NCBI RefSeq assembly: GCF_014898055.3 | Contig: NW_023601543.1 | Location: 14,097,314 to 14,161,313 of the forward strand | Direction of reading: 5' to 3' | Source of the DNA: Talpa occidentalis | Taxonomy: Eukaryota; Chordata; Mammalia; Eulipotyphla; Talpidae | DNA length: 64,000 nucleotides | Shown here: piece after piece, positions 1 to 10,916 of the stretch | Layout of the letters: every line of letters begins with the position of its first letter | Position numbering within the stretch: position 1 is the stretch's first letter | Program-made: the position numbers and the translations under genes | The notes under the pieces: model-generated | What the model was told of the DNA's origin: nothing | Databases searched by the model: none | What the model saw: only the letters and a program-made list of their open reading frames with translations

Positions 1-2609
1 GCTAATCCTCATAGCGACAGTCAGGATTGGATTCTTTTATCATTCACTTCCATTCGACATCAGGAGAGACAGAGGCTTGGAGGGTTTTGGTGGTTATACA
101 AGGATACGCAACTGGTAAGTGGCAAAATGGGGGATTCAAACCCTGGACTAGCTTACTCCAAAGCTCATGCTCTTCACCACACAACAAAATGAACTGTTTG
201 TGTGCTGTGAGGCCGCAACAGGTGGACCACGGGCAACTGGGTGGCGTGTGCCCTATGGCGGTGACAAAAGATGGAGAGAATCCTAATGTTACCATAATTA
301 AAAAATAAACTTATTAAGAAATAAGGTAGTGGCTTGTTTCTGGCCAGACGAGGACAAAGAAAAATATTGTGTATTAGCCTTGGGAGGTCGAGGGGGGGCA
401 CTCTAACAGAGCGGGCGGAGCAATGGCTAGGCCTCTGGAAGAAAGAGGGTGAGTGTTGAGCTCTCAGCAGACCAAGAAGTAACCCGAGGCGTTTGCATCA
501 CCAGCCCCCTCAGGCTGGAGTGTCAGATGGGTGAACTTTGAACCACTGAGGGGCATCTGTAACTAAGATGTGTTACCAGGAGGGATTTTTTTTTTCCCTC
601 TTAGACAACCAAAGCAAGTTTAGAAGGAACTGTTAGAAGTGTGTGAGGTTTGAACCGGGACAGGAGTAGGAACAAGTTCAGCTCGGGAGGAGGAAAAGGT
701 AAAGGTAGTCCTGTCCCTTCTTTGTCTTCAGGACGTTTGCCAAAAGATGAGTCACTGGAAAATCTTCTGACAGCACTGTTGCTGAAAAGCATTTAGGAAC
801 CACAGATTCTCCCTACGGGGATTTCCCTTTTTAGATGATCTGATCTATACCCAGTATGTAAAGAGACGGGATTTGCTAGAAGCTGACTCTCTTAGTGTTG
901 CAAAATGGTCAGCAGCATAAAAATGGTGATCCTATTAGCAGACCTCAAAATGGCCCTTTTCCACTCTGTCCCAAAGGATTGTCAGGTCTGGCGCCAGCCA
1001 GAAATGCTGCCCAGGGAGGATTCTTGCCTTGGACTTTTTTGAGACCTGCCACCATCCAGTCTGCTCTTTGTTCCCCTTTGAGCCTGGCCTCACTTGGCTG
1101 TTCTCCCTCTGGTATGCCCCTACTTGGAGTGCCAGCCAAGCCATTGCCCTTCACACACCCCACCCGCAGACCAATATGCTTTCTCCCTTTGCTTGGCTGC
1201 CAGGGAGAGGATTTATGTCAGGATTGCTCAACTAAGAAATGCCCAGCTCCATAAAATTCCAATGCTTGCTCTCTCTTACATTTTCGTTCTTCTGGAGTGT
1301 TTCTCCTAAACCTTTATGTTGGGAGATCTTAGCAGAAAGTCTGCTTGTGAATGATTTGTCTTTGAAACTTCGGTTTCATATTCAGTGACTCAAGTTCTTT
1401 TAGTTCCCTGGGCAAGCCCACCCCTGCTGTCATTGACCCACTACCAATAAAGACAGGGGTTGCTCCACAATAAAACATATTCTCTTTTATGTGTTATACT
1501 CCTTCTGATCAAAAAAGATATGTCTGCTCTAAGTGGAGTTCTCTGTGGAGGTCTGAGCCAAGTCAAAACCTGTCCTCTAAATTACTTTCTGAATTGTTGT
1601 ACAAGTGGTAATGCTATATAAAATAACCCACTGGGGAAAAGTGAGATTTTATTGCTAAAAAAACCTATTTCTAACCCGACCTTCATCCCACACACACCAC
1701 CTCTCTGGCCTCTCAATTATAGTAGTAGGCAGCAATAGGAAACCAAAGTAACCCCCAATCACCAATTTTGAAATATAGTCCCTTAAGGCTTACCACATGT
1801 CCAGCACTTTTAGTTGATAACATATTAGTGGAAAAGAGAATCTTTATGCATGGGTTTATAATATGCTTATAACACACTTTGGCAGTTGCATGACTTGGGA
1901 TAAATGTTGAATCCTGCTGAAGACTATTAGCCAGAAGATTAAAAATAGTTTTTGAAGTCTTCTCAACCTTGGCTGTACATTGGAATAAACTTAAGACCTT
2001 TAGGAATACTGATTCCTGGGTCCTAGCCCCAGAGATTGCAGTTTATTTAATCTGGAGACCATTCATAGCATTGGAATTTTTAAAGTTATTCAGGTGATTC
2101 TAGAGTGTAAACAAGGTCTAGAATGATTAATCTAGAGCCTGGTCATACAAAGTGTAGTCTGTGTATCCACAACAAGGACAGAAATGCTTAAACTCCAGGG
2201 CTGCCCCAGACTTGCTGAATCAGAATATTCATTCTGACAAAATCCACTGGTAACTCATTTGCATGTTGACTTTGGGGATGTACTGCTCTAGAAGAGCACT
2301 GAGCTCCTGTAAAACACATTCTAGAAAGAACATTTTTGCACTGTCAACAGACTGTGCATTGGCATACCGGGATTCCTAAAATATGGTATGTAAACTTGAT
2401 GACTTCAGCCACAGAGGGCGTATCTACATAGTCTACCAAAGATGAATTCTTCCACTTCAGAAAAAAATGAAGAAAAGAGGTACACAGCTTAGGATATAGC
2501 ATTATTTTTGGTCTGTCTTGTAAGCTTGGATACCTCTGTTGGTAATCTTCAAACACTGTGGATAAAGGAAAAGGTGCCAAAAGACTAAATAAAACAATGA
2601 TTTTTTTCC
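1..2609. other. Intergenic, no gene seen
   Basis: The frames here are short and unlike any protein. The segment at about 895-1480 is GC-richer and contains CCAATAAAGAC, which might be an old LTR, but I cannot support that. No other named feature was recognised. Confidence 0.5.
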
Positions 2610-2935
2610 CACCCAGCAAGGAGACTCTACAAATGCTAGCCTGGTGAGTTTGACGTCGATCCCCAGCAAACTTCTAGAATGGGTTATTAAGAAGATGATT
2701 TCTGAGCCCTTGGAAAGGGACTTACTAATCACTAGGAACCAGCATGGGTTCATTAAGAGCAAGTCATGCCAGACTAAGCTCATTTCCTTTTGGATGGGCT
2801 TACAAGAGAAAGCTGCAAAAATCATTTACCTGGGTTTCAGCAAGTATCTTGACAAATACTTCTGTGATGTCCTTTCAGACAGGATGGAGAAATAAGGACT
2901 AGCTGATAGTATGGATAGTTGAAAGTTCAACTTGT
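2610..2935 (+). mobile_element. CR1/L3-type LINE reverse transcriptase fossil
   Basis: An open plus-strand stretch reads VSLTSIPSKLLEWVIKKMIS, then NQHGFIKSKSCQTKLISF, then IIYLGFSKYLDKYF. These correspond to CR1/L3 RT motifs (SLTSIP, QHGF..GKSC.TNL, VYLDFSKAFD). The catalytic-region change (LGFSK for LDFSK) and the short length show that it is a relic. Confidence 0.7.
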
Positions 2936-3139
2936 TAAATGATCATATACAAAATGTGTGCATTTAATGAATTATTATAAATTCTCGAAGATATGTGCTT
3001 CCCAGCACTTTCATAAAGATAAAGACAAGATATTGACTCAATGTGGGATTAAAGGCAAGCTTGGAGGGATATCTGTGTGCATTGTACCAAATGAAATAAC
3101 AATCCTCATTGTTGTTATCAGACTTTATATTGACATGAT

Positions 3140-3275
3140 ACTTTTCTAATTACAGAGCACTTTCACATATGTTGTTTCATTTGAGCCTCATAGTCTGAAA
3201 CATAAGAATATCACCTCCATTTTACAGATATGAAAACTGAAGGTGAAGGGTTGAGTTATTTTCCAAGAGACAAAT
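3140..3275 (-). repeat. MIR SINE fragment
   Basis: CATTTTACAGATATGAAAAC on the plus strand is the inverse of the MIR core. Confidence 0.65.
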
Positions 3276-4354
3276 AATTGCAAAACTGAACATCAAGTAA
3301 AACAAAACAAAATCTTACTCTAATGTGGTTGGGACAAATATAAAGTTGCATATTTCAGTTCTAAATTTCACTACAAAAAATCAGTGACAGAAAGACTTAG
3401 AAGTACTTCTATAGAAGGCATAGAGGTATCAGCTAGTTTCAAACTTAGTATGAGCCTATAGTGTTGTGTTGTTGCTAAAAATGCTATTGAGATATCAGGG
3501 ATATATATTAATGGAAATATAGGGTCATTCATATTAGAGTAGATAAATATTTTGTAGCTATAGTTGTTCAGAGTATGTCTAAGTTATTGTCTTACTATAG
3601 TTGCTGCATTTGAAGAAAATTGGGGTGTTTTCTTGGAAATGAGAAGACTTAAGGAAAGATTTGGTGTAGCATGTTTGTGTTACACATTACACATTTCATA
3701 TCAAAATATTAAAATAATTTCATCACTATTACAGCACTCTGATATTTGAAAATAATCACTCCTTATTAAGAGTATGTGTCCCCTGCTCACCTCTTGTACC
3801 CCTCATTTAGAAAGATGTTATAGAAAGTTTGTGCATTGTGTCATCGCTGGAGGGCTTTCTAATTCTATGATGCTTCAATTTTAGTATTTCTTCACTGTGT
3901 CCAGATAAATATAATCAAGTTAAAATATGGGACATTAATTGATGAACTCCCCCGGGCTGACTGGTAGGGTTAAAATGGACTAACAGTTTGACTAATAATC
4001 CTGAAAAAAACAAGGGACTTTGGGCTAGTCTTGACAAGTTTCTTATGACATACTGATGGAGGACAGGAACAGAAAAAAACTGAAAAGGAGGCGCCACAAG
4101 ACCAGAAACCTGGCTCACATTAGGAGGTGGGAGTAGAAGGGATTAGCATAGCCATCAACACAGCTATGGAAACCAAGATCCTTAGGCACCAATGCCTAGA
4201 TTGCAAAGCATAAGACCCAAGCAGGTATCGAGATTGCTGTAAGGAGTGTCTAGAGCACAGGCCCAGGGGTAAAGATACGGAGATTGAGCCCATTGTGGAA
4301 TCTCCAGTCCTTTCAGATTCTGCAGAGTTATCCAAAATCAGCAACTAACCCAAG

Positions 4355-4760
4355 GCTCACAAGGGGTGAGCTCCTCCCAAACAGCAGACTATCAGTGCAG
4401 TCTCTGCACCGGCTGGGGGCAGCAAACCCTCTGCCCACCTGTGACTATTCAGGTGTTTCTTTTCACCAACTCTCTCTCTCTGCAGGGCAGCAGCCTTCCT
4501 GCCGGCCTATGACCTGTACCATACTGGGGCTTCTCTTCACTGACCTCCCTCAGTGGAGGCAGCTCTCCCCAAGGCTGCCTGCCTGCAACCATGCAGGCCT
4601 CTCTCAGCAAACCTGTCCCTTTCAGGGCAGCTCTTCCTGCCCTGGTGTCTATGCAAGTGTCTTTTACTCTTCTGTCCCTTTCCCTAATAAACCTGCCCTT
4701 TAAATGTAACCAAAGTCTCTGTCTCATGGAGAAACTCGCCTGGGAAACTTGCTGAAATGG
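4355..4760 (+). mobile_element. Possible solo LTR of an endogenous retrovirus
   Basis: GC-rich, CpG-poor DNA ends in a polyadenylation-like CCTAATAAACCTGCCC, followed by a U5-like GTCTCTGTCTCATGG, a common LTR layout. No internal retroviral genes and no clear TSD were seen. The limits are approximate and the call is tentative. Confidence 0.35.
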
Positions 4761-5533
4761 GAGCTCTGGGGAAACCTTTCCTGCAGTGAACCCAAGAACC
4801 CCGCACTCCAAATCCATTGAGTCCAAAAGTGACATCAATACCACTCTTTGTTTGAAACTCATGATTTGCCTCAAAATTAATTTAGTCCCTAATGTACATT
4901 CTGTTAACCCATGACATCATATAGATCATCCTTGGGCCTGTAACATATGGTACCAAAAATGGTCTTCTGAAATAACAAGGGATTTCCTTCTGAAAGTCAT
5001 TCTTGAGAGGCCAACGACCCATGTGAATAGCTTGAATTCTCCACACACCCTTTCCACACCCAGTTTAAAGCATGACTAGCCAGGATACTGCAGAGTTAAT
5101 TTACCACTGTTGGATATGATGGTTTGGCCTATGGCCTGTTGTGGGTTGAGGAGGAGACTGAAGGAACATTTTTCTTCTCCAGGCCTCTGTTTCACCTGCC
5201 TCCACCAGCCATGTCATTTCCATTTTAGGGAATTCCCCAAAATACGAAGTGGTTCATCACATTGGCTCCCAACTTTAGGGAGGGAAGTTGAGAGAATTTG
5301 GAGTTCTGGGAGGGAAGGAGCGAGATCAAGACTGAGTTTGGGAAAATGCCCAAGTCTTCATTCTTAATAAGCTAAAGCTCTGTTTTTGTTGATAAGAAAA
5401 GGAAATGAAAAAGAAAAAAGGGAGGTGAATTAGATCTCAAGAGTCACAGGTTTAGCGCTGGGCAATGGACAAGGAGTTAGACCAAGGCATCCCCTTCCCT
5501 TGAGAGTGCAAGGTCAGGATCTCAGAATAGCCT

Positions 5534-5795
5534 GAGACAGCATAGCTTAGTGGTTATAAACACAAACCCTGGAGCCAGACTGCCTGGGTCCAAATCCTCT
5601 CTCTCACATTTGCTAGCGGTGTCAGCTGGGCAAGTCGCTTAATCTTATGTGGCTCTATTTCCTCCTTTGTCAGAAATGTGAATAATAACAGTGCCTGCCT
5701 CATACATTTATTGTAAAGATTAAGATGCTTAATAATGTAAAATGCCAGGACAGAGCCTAACAATTAGTAAGTGAATATGAGTATTAGCTCAATAA
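5534..5795 (+). repeat. MIR SINE
   Basis: Near full-length MIR: GCATAGCTTAGTGGTTA, GGAGCCAGACTGCCTGGGTC, CTGGGCAAGTCGCTTAATCT and TAGTAAGTGAATATGAG. Confidence 0.88.
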
Positions 5796-5899
5796 AATAA
5801 AACTTAAAAGTAAGGTGTGAATGTGGTCAATTTAGTAAATATTTCTTGTGTACCTACTAAGTGTCAGATACTGTGCTTTCTAAGGTTTCTTCCTGTGGG

Positions 5900-6092
5900 A
5901 GAATGTGGCTTTAGAATCATACAAAATTTGATTCTAATTTCAGCTGTGCCTTTGGCTATGATCTGGGTGGCCTTGGTCTTGTTACCTAACCTCTCAGACT
6001 ATGTCCTCACATGTAAAATGGGGAGAATAGTAGAATGGAGCCTCACAGGGTTGCAAGCAGTAAATGAGGTAGTGCAGGCAGGTAAAGGGGAC
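5900..6092 (+). repeat. MIR SINE fragment
   Basis: TGTAAAATGGGGAGAATAGT and CTCACAGGGTTG follow the MIR core in order, after a degenerate head. Confidence 0.7.
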
Positions 6093-6866
6093 TCACAATA
6101 ACATATGACTTCTTATCAGCTGGGACCTGTTCAAGGAACCTAACAGGAATAAATGTCAAGTGTCACATTTGAATTAAAAATTCAATAGCCAAATAACACA
6201 TCTCTTGTACAAGTGAAGGACAAGAAAGGATTGGCTTGGCAAGAGCTTGTGTGGAAAAGAGCTGTGGGTTTTTGTTGACCACAAGTGTCCTATGTGCCAA
6301 CAGTGTGATCTGGATGCCCAAGGACTTACGTAATTTTAGATGGCATTAATAGAAATGGCAAGTTGAGATCCCAGAGAGTGATCATTTCGTTGTCTTCAAT
6401 ATGCTGTTCTGGTCAGATCACTTCAGGAGTACAGGGGTGCATTTCGCTTACAATGTTTCTGAATAGACAATGACAAACACATTGACGAACTGTCCGAAGT
6501 GGTGACTGAGGTGGGGAGTCACTGGAAAACTCTTTCTTGAGCATGAGATTAAAATAACACAGGGAGGAAACACTGAGGCAATATTTGAAGCAGTTCTTTC
6601 TCCTAATAAAAATGTTTATAGCACATACCCAGCATCCAATCTGTTAGCAAATACTGTTGGCTCTTTTCTCCCATTATATCACTAATCCAAACATTTCTCG
6701 TCACCTCCTCTGCTACTGTGCTGACCAAACCCACCCTCTCTTCCCTGGATTATGGTCATAGCCTCTTGGCAGATTTCTCGGCTTCTGCCCTTGCTCCTCA
6801 GTCTGTTCTTCATGAAGAAGATTGAGTGGTCCCATTTAAATGTAAGGCTAATCAAGACTCTTCAGT

Positions 6867-7138
6867 GGGGCCTCCCAGGTGGCGCAATGGTTGAGCGCTG
6901 GGTTGCGAAGCCGCCCGCAGCCTCTGAAGCACCGGTTCAATCCCCGGCTGCTCCCCGGCCACCGGAGGAAGGTCCCACATGGCGCACAGACCTCTCCTGC
7001 CGCCCGCTGCTCCCCTCAGCAGTGTACTTCAGTCTGCCTGCTCCCCGCTCTGGCTCTGGTGAATTCTCTCACCCTCCCGCGCTTCTGACTATACCCAGTG
7101 CTTGTATAAATAAATAAAAATAAATCTTTAAAAAAAAA
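6867..7138 (+). mobile_element. tRNA-derived SINE (plus)
   Basis: It opens GGGCCTCCCAGGTGGCGCAA, has a B-box-like GGTTCAATCCCC and ends in AAATAAATCTTTAAAAAA. Imperfect flanking repeats AGACTCTTCAGTGG and AGACTTCGGTGG look like a diverged TSD. The reading frames crossing it are spurious. Confidence 0.85.
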
Positions 7139-7150
7139 AGACTTCGGTGG

Positions 7151-9584
7151 ATTTCCATTCACTCATAGTGTAAATCAGTGGTCTCACAGACCCTTGACAG
7201 GATTCCTATTATATGACGTCTCTAACCTCACCTCCTTCTGCTCTCCCCCTGGCTAATACTGTTCCAGTCACTGCAGTCTAATCACATTTCCTCCAACCAG
7301 GAGGCATTCTCCTGTCTCAGGTCTATTGCACGCGCTGTTCTCCCTCACCAGAACCCTCTTTGCCTACACATCTGCATGATTTACTCCTTCACATGCTTCA
7401 AATCATTAAGTCGAATATTACATTCTCAGTGAGGTCTTCTCAGCCACCTCTTTCAAATCGCAACAACTCCCCACAAAATACAAATCTCTCCACCTCCTTT
7501 CTCTGCTTTGTTTTCACTACATCATTTGTCATTGTCTAATATTCTATATAATCGTTCTATTTAATGATAGATATATGAAATATATAAAAGAACTGTTCTG
7601 GTTGAATATAGCAAGAATTGGGTAGGCATGAGCATTGTCTTCTCCAAAGCCTGGGTAGTAGAAAATTAACTACACCTAGATGGATTTGCGAAAGTGGCTC
7701 CACTCAGCAAGATCTTGGGGACTCAGAAAGGATAACTCACATCTTGTAAAAGTTTTAGAACTATTACGTGTAAGAGATTTCATCTGGGTTGCAACTTAAG
7801 TCAGAACTAGAATCAATGATTATGAAGGGAATACACACAGGCAAGTATGGGATGGATGAAACAATTTGAAATTCTCGGGTTGTCTCATGAAGGGGTGAGC
7901 TCCCCATTTCTGGAGGTGTACAGAAATTGACTGTGGTATCTGCCTTCCAGCCCTGCTATAACGGAGATTCTGCACCAGTTGGGAAATTAGACCACACAAT
8001 TTTGCCAATCTGTGCAGCTGTGAGATGGTGGAATTCAAGGTGTGAGAGAGCCCCCAAGGATCAGCAGTAATTTACATTTGTTTTTCAGAACTGGGAGAAG
8101 ACCTTGGCCCCTCTTACTGGAGTCCCAGAGACAAAGGCTCCTCTCAAAGTTCCATTCCACCCTCATTGAGATTCCATTTCCCAGAAATTACCTGATGCTG
8201 GGCTGATGATTAGAGGCCAGCCAGGGGTAAAGGGACTGATTCCCATGGCAACCAGGTTGAAAAAACATACCATGTGGAGCACTGTCAGCAACAAGCTACG
8301 TTTGCATTATAAATAGATATTTAATTCATTGAGATAGTTTGTGACGAATTCTGCATTATAAATAGACATTTAATTCATTGAGATAGCTCTGACAGCGAGG
8401 AGGAAAGTTAAATCCCAAAGCCACTCTTTGTCTTTAAGTATTTCGCAGTTAATTGACAACTATTTTTTCCCTTCTAAAACATGTAGAACTTGGTTCCCTA
8501 AGTGAAAGAATGGTATATGTGAGTGTTTTTAGAAAACCAACTAACAGTCCAGTGTCACAATATTTTTCACTATTTGTTTCTTGTTGAAAGGTTTAGCAAA
8601 TTTTTCTCTGATTGTATGAATAACCCTGGCTGAATCTGTTTGGCATAGGAGACCTCAGGTTCAATGTCTCATCTTCACAGGATTCTTTTCCTGTCATGTT
8701 TACCTCATTTTCCCCTTATTTTGTAACTCAGAGGTTTCTCTGAATTTCAGTTCTTGCCCTCTGTTCTTTTCTTACCATTTTGCTTTCCCTTGGTGAACAG
8801 CTAGAGGAATCCACTTACCTTTGCTAACTTGCATAACTTGCTAACTAACACTAGCCTTGACAATCTACCCTGGAACACCCAGTGACTAGAAAACAAAATC
8901 AGACCTCATCAAAGGACTTTTACCCTAAAACAAAAGACCAAGGACAGGCCTCCCTCCAGTGTTCAAATGTTCAACTTGATTGAGGGTTAGGTATGGAGGG
9001 TTTGAAGGCAGTGAGTGGTTTTCAGCAGAAAGCAACAATTAGGCTTTGCTGAATTCAAATGTAAAAGCACTTTTGAAATGCAATTTTTAGAAACACTATA
9101 AGAAATTAGAATATGCAACTAATAAAATCTCATCAAATAGAAGTCGGAGTGAGACTTTGTACTTCTACATACCAAAGGGCTTAATACAAATTAGCCTATA
9201 GCACTCAGAGTGTTTCATTCTGCAAGGATTAAGGGAAATGGGATGCACTTTTTTTTTTCATTAAGATACTGGATAAATAAGCTTCCTAATGTAAGAATAT
9301 AGAAGCTGCTTTTTAAACTTTATTGTAATCAGGGATAAGTAACTCACTATGCTGGTACCCTCATACATTGCTCTTTTGAATACTTTAGCTTAGATTGAAC
9401 AGTGCTGGAAGGTAAAGAACTTTAGGGTTAGGCTTGACCTCCTCTAGTACATGTAGGTGACTGCTTCTGAGGTCTTGAATAGGTTCAAGGAACTAAGCAA
9501 ACCTCCCTCCCACAAACGACCCCTGTAACATGTACTGAATTCCAACCCAAGGGGCAATAGTGTGCTGATCCCCGGAGAGAGGTC
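7151..9584. other. Intergenic, no gene seen
   Basis: Apart from the short tandem duplication at 8303-8386, this is ordinary unique or ancient-repeat DNA. Frames are short and lack domain motifs. Confidence 0.5.
8303..8386 (+). repeat. Two-copy short tandem duplication, 49-bp period
   Basis: TGCATTATAAATAGATATTT and its continuation to GAGATAG (8303-8337) recurs at 8352-8386 with a single base change, separated by 14 nt. It does not belong to a microsatellite. Confidence 0.9.
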
Positions 9585-9599
9585 AAGAGCTGGGAATGC

Positions 9600-9862
9600 G
9601 GGCTTCCCTGATGGTGCAAGGGGTTAAGACGCAACCAATGAAGCTGTCCAAGCTGTCTGCAGCCACTGCGGCACAAGTTTAATTCCCAGTCAGGTAGTTA
9701 CTGACATGGTGCAGCAGACCTCTCCTGACTCGCCCGCTGCTCCCCTCAGCAGTGTATTTCAGTCAGTCTGCCTGTTCTGCTCCCCACTCTGTCTCTGGTG
9801 AATCCGCTCACCCCCCACACCTCTGGCCTGTACCCCAGGTCATATATATATCTTAAAAAAAA
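9600..9862 (+). mobile_element. tRNA-derived SINE (plus), older copy
   Basis: Same family with more changes (GGGCTTCCCTGATGGTGCAA head). The 15-bp TSD AAGAGCTGGGAATGC is perfect, at 9585-9599 and 9863-9877. Confidence 0.9.
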
Positions 9863-10504
9863 AAGAGCTGGGAATGCAAGCCAGCCTCCTTGTGGGGAGG
9901 AGACACTAGGAAATCCCTACTTTAAACAGACTCCTGGTCTTATTCACTCACTCACCAGAGGCCCATTCTTTTGGGAAAACAGGGCTATCTCTAGGGAGGG
10001 GCAAAGTATCTAGCTTTTATCAATCATTCACTTTTAAGAGTGAATGTTTATCGTAGCCTGTGCTTATAATAATCACGCTGTGATTGTTAGATGAGGGCCA
10101 CAATGCACACTTTGGCAACTTCAAAGTTCAGCAGAGAACCAATCCTGATATATAAAGCAGGCACACTACAGACCTAGAAATAACTTGGTGAAAAGGATGT
10201 AACTTTGGTGTTTGCCCTCCTTAGGATCAACTTGAGGAGTACATTGTCATTCATTCATTTCTTGATTCATTCATCCATTCTTTCAATAATGGGATTGGAG
10301 GACAATAGGACATTCAGTTTGGTAACCATCTCTCAAAAATTCGAAAGTGTAGTTCTGGAGCTTTCTTCTGTGGCCCACCCCACACTGTCTCTGCACAACA
10401 GCACAAACAGCACTGTGCAGTGGAGGTCAGCTCCAATACACTTTTTCTGCTAAGTTGTAAGTGGACAAGAGACCAATGGAAAACCACTGCTATAGTTCTG
10501 CAAT

Positions 10505-10780
10505 TTAATAGTGAATACTCTCTTTATTCAGAAGAATACATTTTTAATAGAATTTCATGCACCAGTAAATCAGTACAGTGAGGAGTTACAGGGGCAGGGA
10601 ATCTTGCTTCAGGAAACATCTCACCCTGGTAGAGCTTTCAACTCTCAGAATCGCCTTGACCCAGCTCAGGTGATTAGCGGCCAAGGAACAGTAGATGGGG
10701 CTAACTCCCAGGGTAACCAGTCGGGGTTGCAGGTTTCTGAGGGTAAAGAGAGAGGAAAGCTCTTGTAAAGGAGGAGATTA
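10505..10780 (-). other. IGSF1: IGSF1 3' untranslated region
   Basis: About 275 nt lie between the TAA and the expected cleavage position downstream of the AATAAA. The plus-strand reading frames here are chance. The cleavage site is estimated at 15-25 nt past the signal, so the lower limit is approximate. Confidence 0.7.
10523..10528 (-). terminator. IGSF1 polyadenylation signal AATAAA
   Basis: The minus strand reads CTGAATAAAGAGAG, a canonical AATAAA 253 nt past the stop codon and the first one downstream of it. Confidence 0.75.
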
Positions 10781-10916
10781 TTATATTGGGACTGGCAGTT
10801 CCACCGAGGTACCCTGAGAGATTGATGAGGGAGAGTTGGTGTTGGTGCTTGGTTCTCCTTCTTGGTTACAATCTTCAAGGGCTATGGTCTGGTCTCTTCC
10901 ATCTGTCTCTGAGCCC
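10781..10916 (-). CDS. IGSF1: IGSF1 last coding exon: cytoplasmic tail and stop
   Basis: The coding part after acceptor CTTTACACAG encodes GSETDGRDQTIALED, CNQEGEP and a C-terminus SVELPVPI, then TAA at 10781-10783. The tail is Ser/Thr and acidic rich. It matches the known IGSF1 tail closely, including the ELPVPI end. Confidence 0.96.

Noticed and set aside
895..1480. GC-richer block with CCAATAAAGAC, possible LTR
   Set aside because: No terminal TG...CA, no TSD and no family resemblance that I could defend.
6867..6965. Possible tRNA gene in the SINE head
   Set aside because: A/B-box-like sequences are present, but the body and A-rich tail continue as a SINE. No acceptor stem or anticodon arm could be folded convincingly.
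6752..7117. 121-codon plus-strand frame
   Set aside because: Most of it is read through a SINE.
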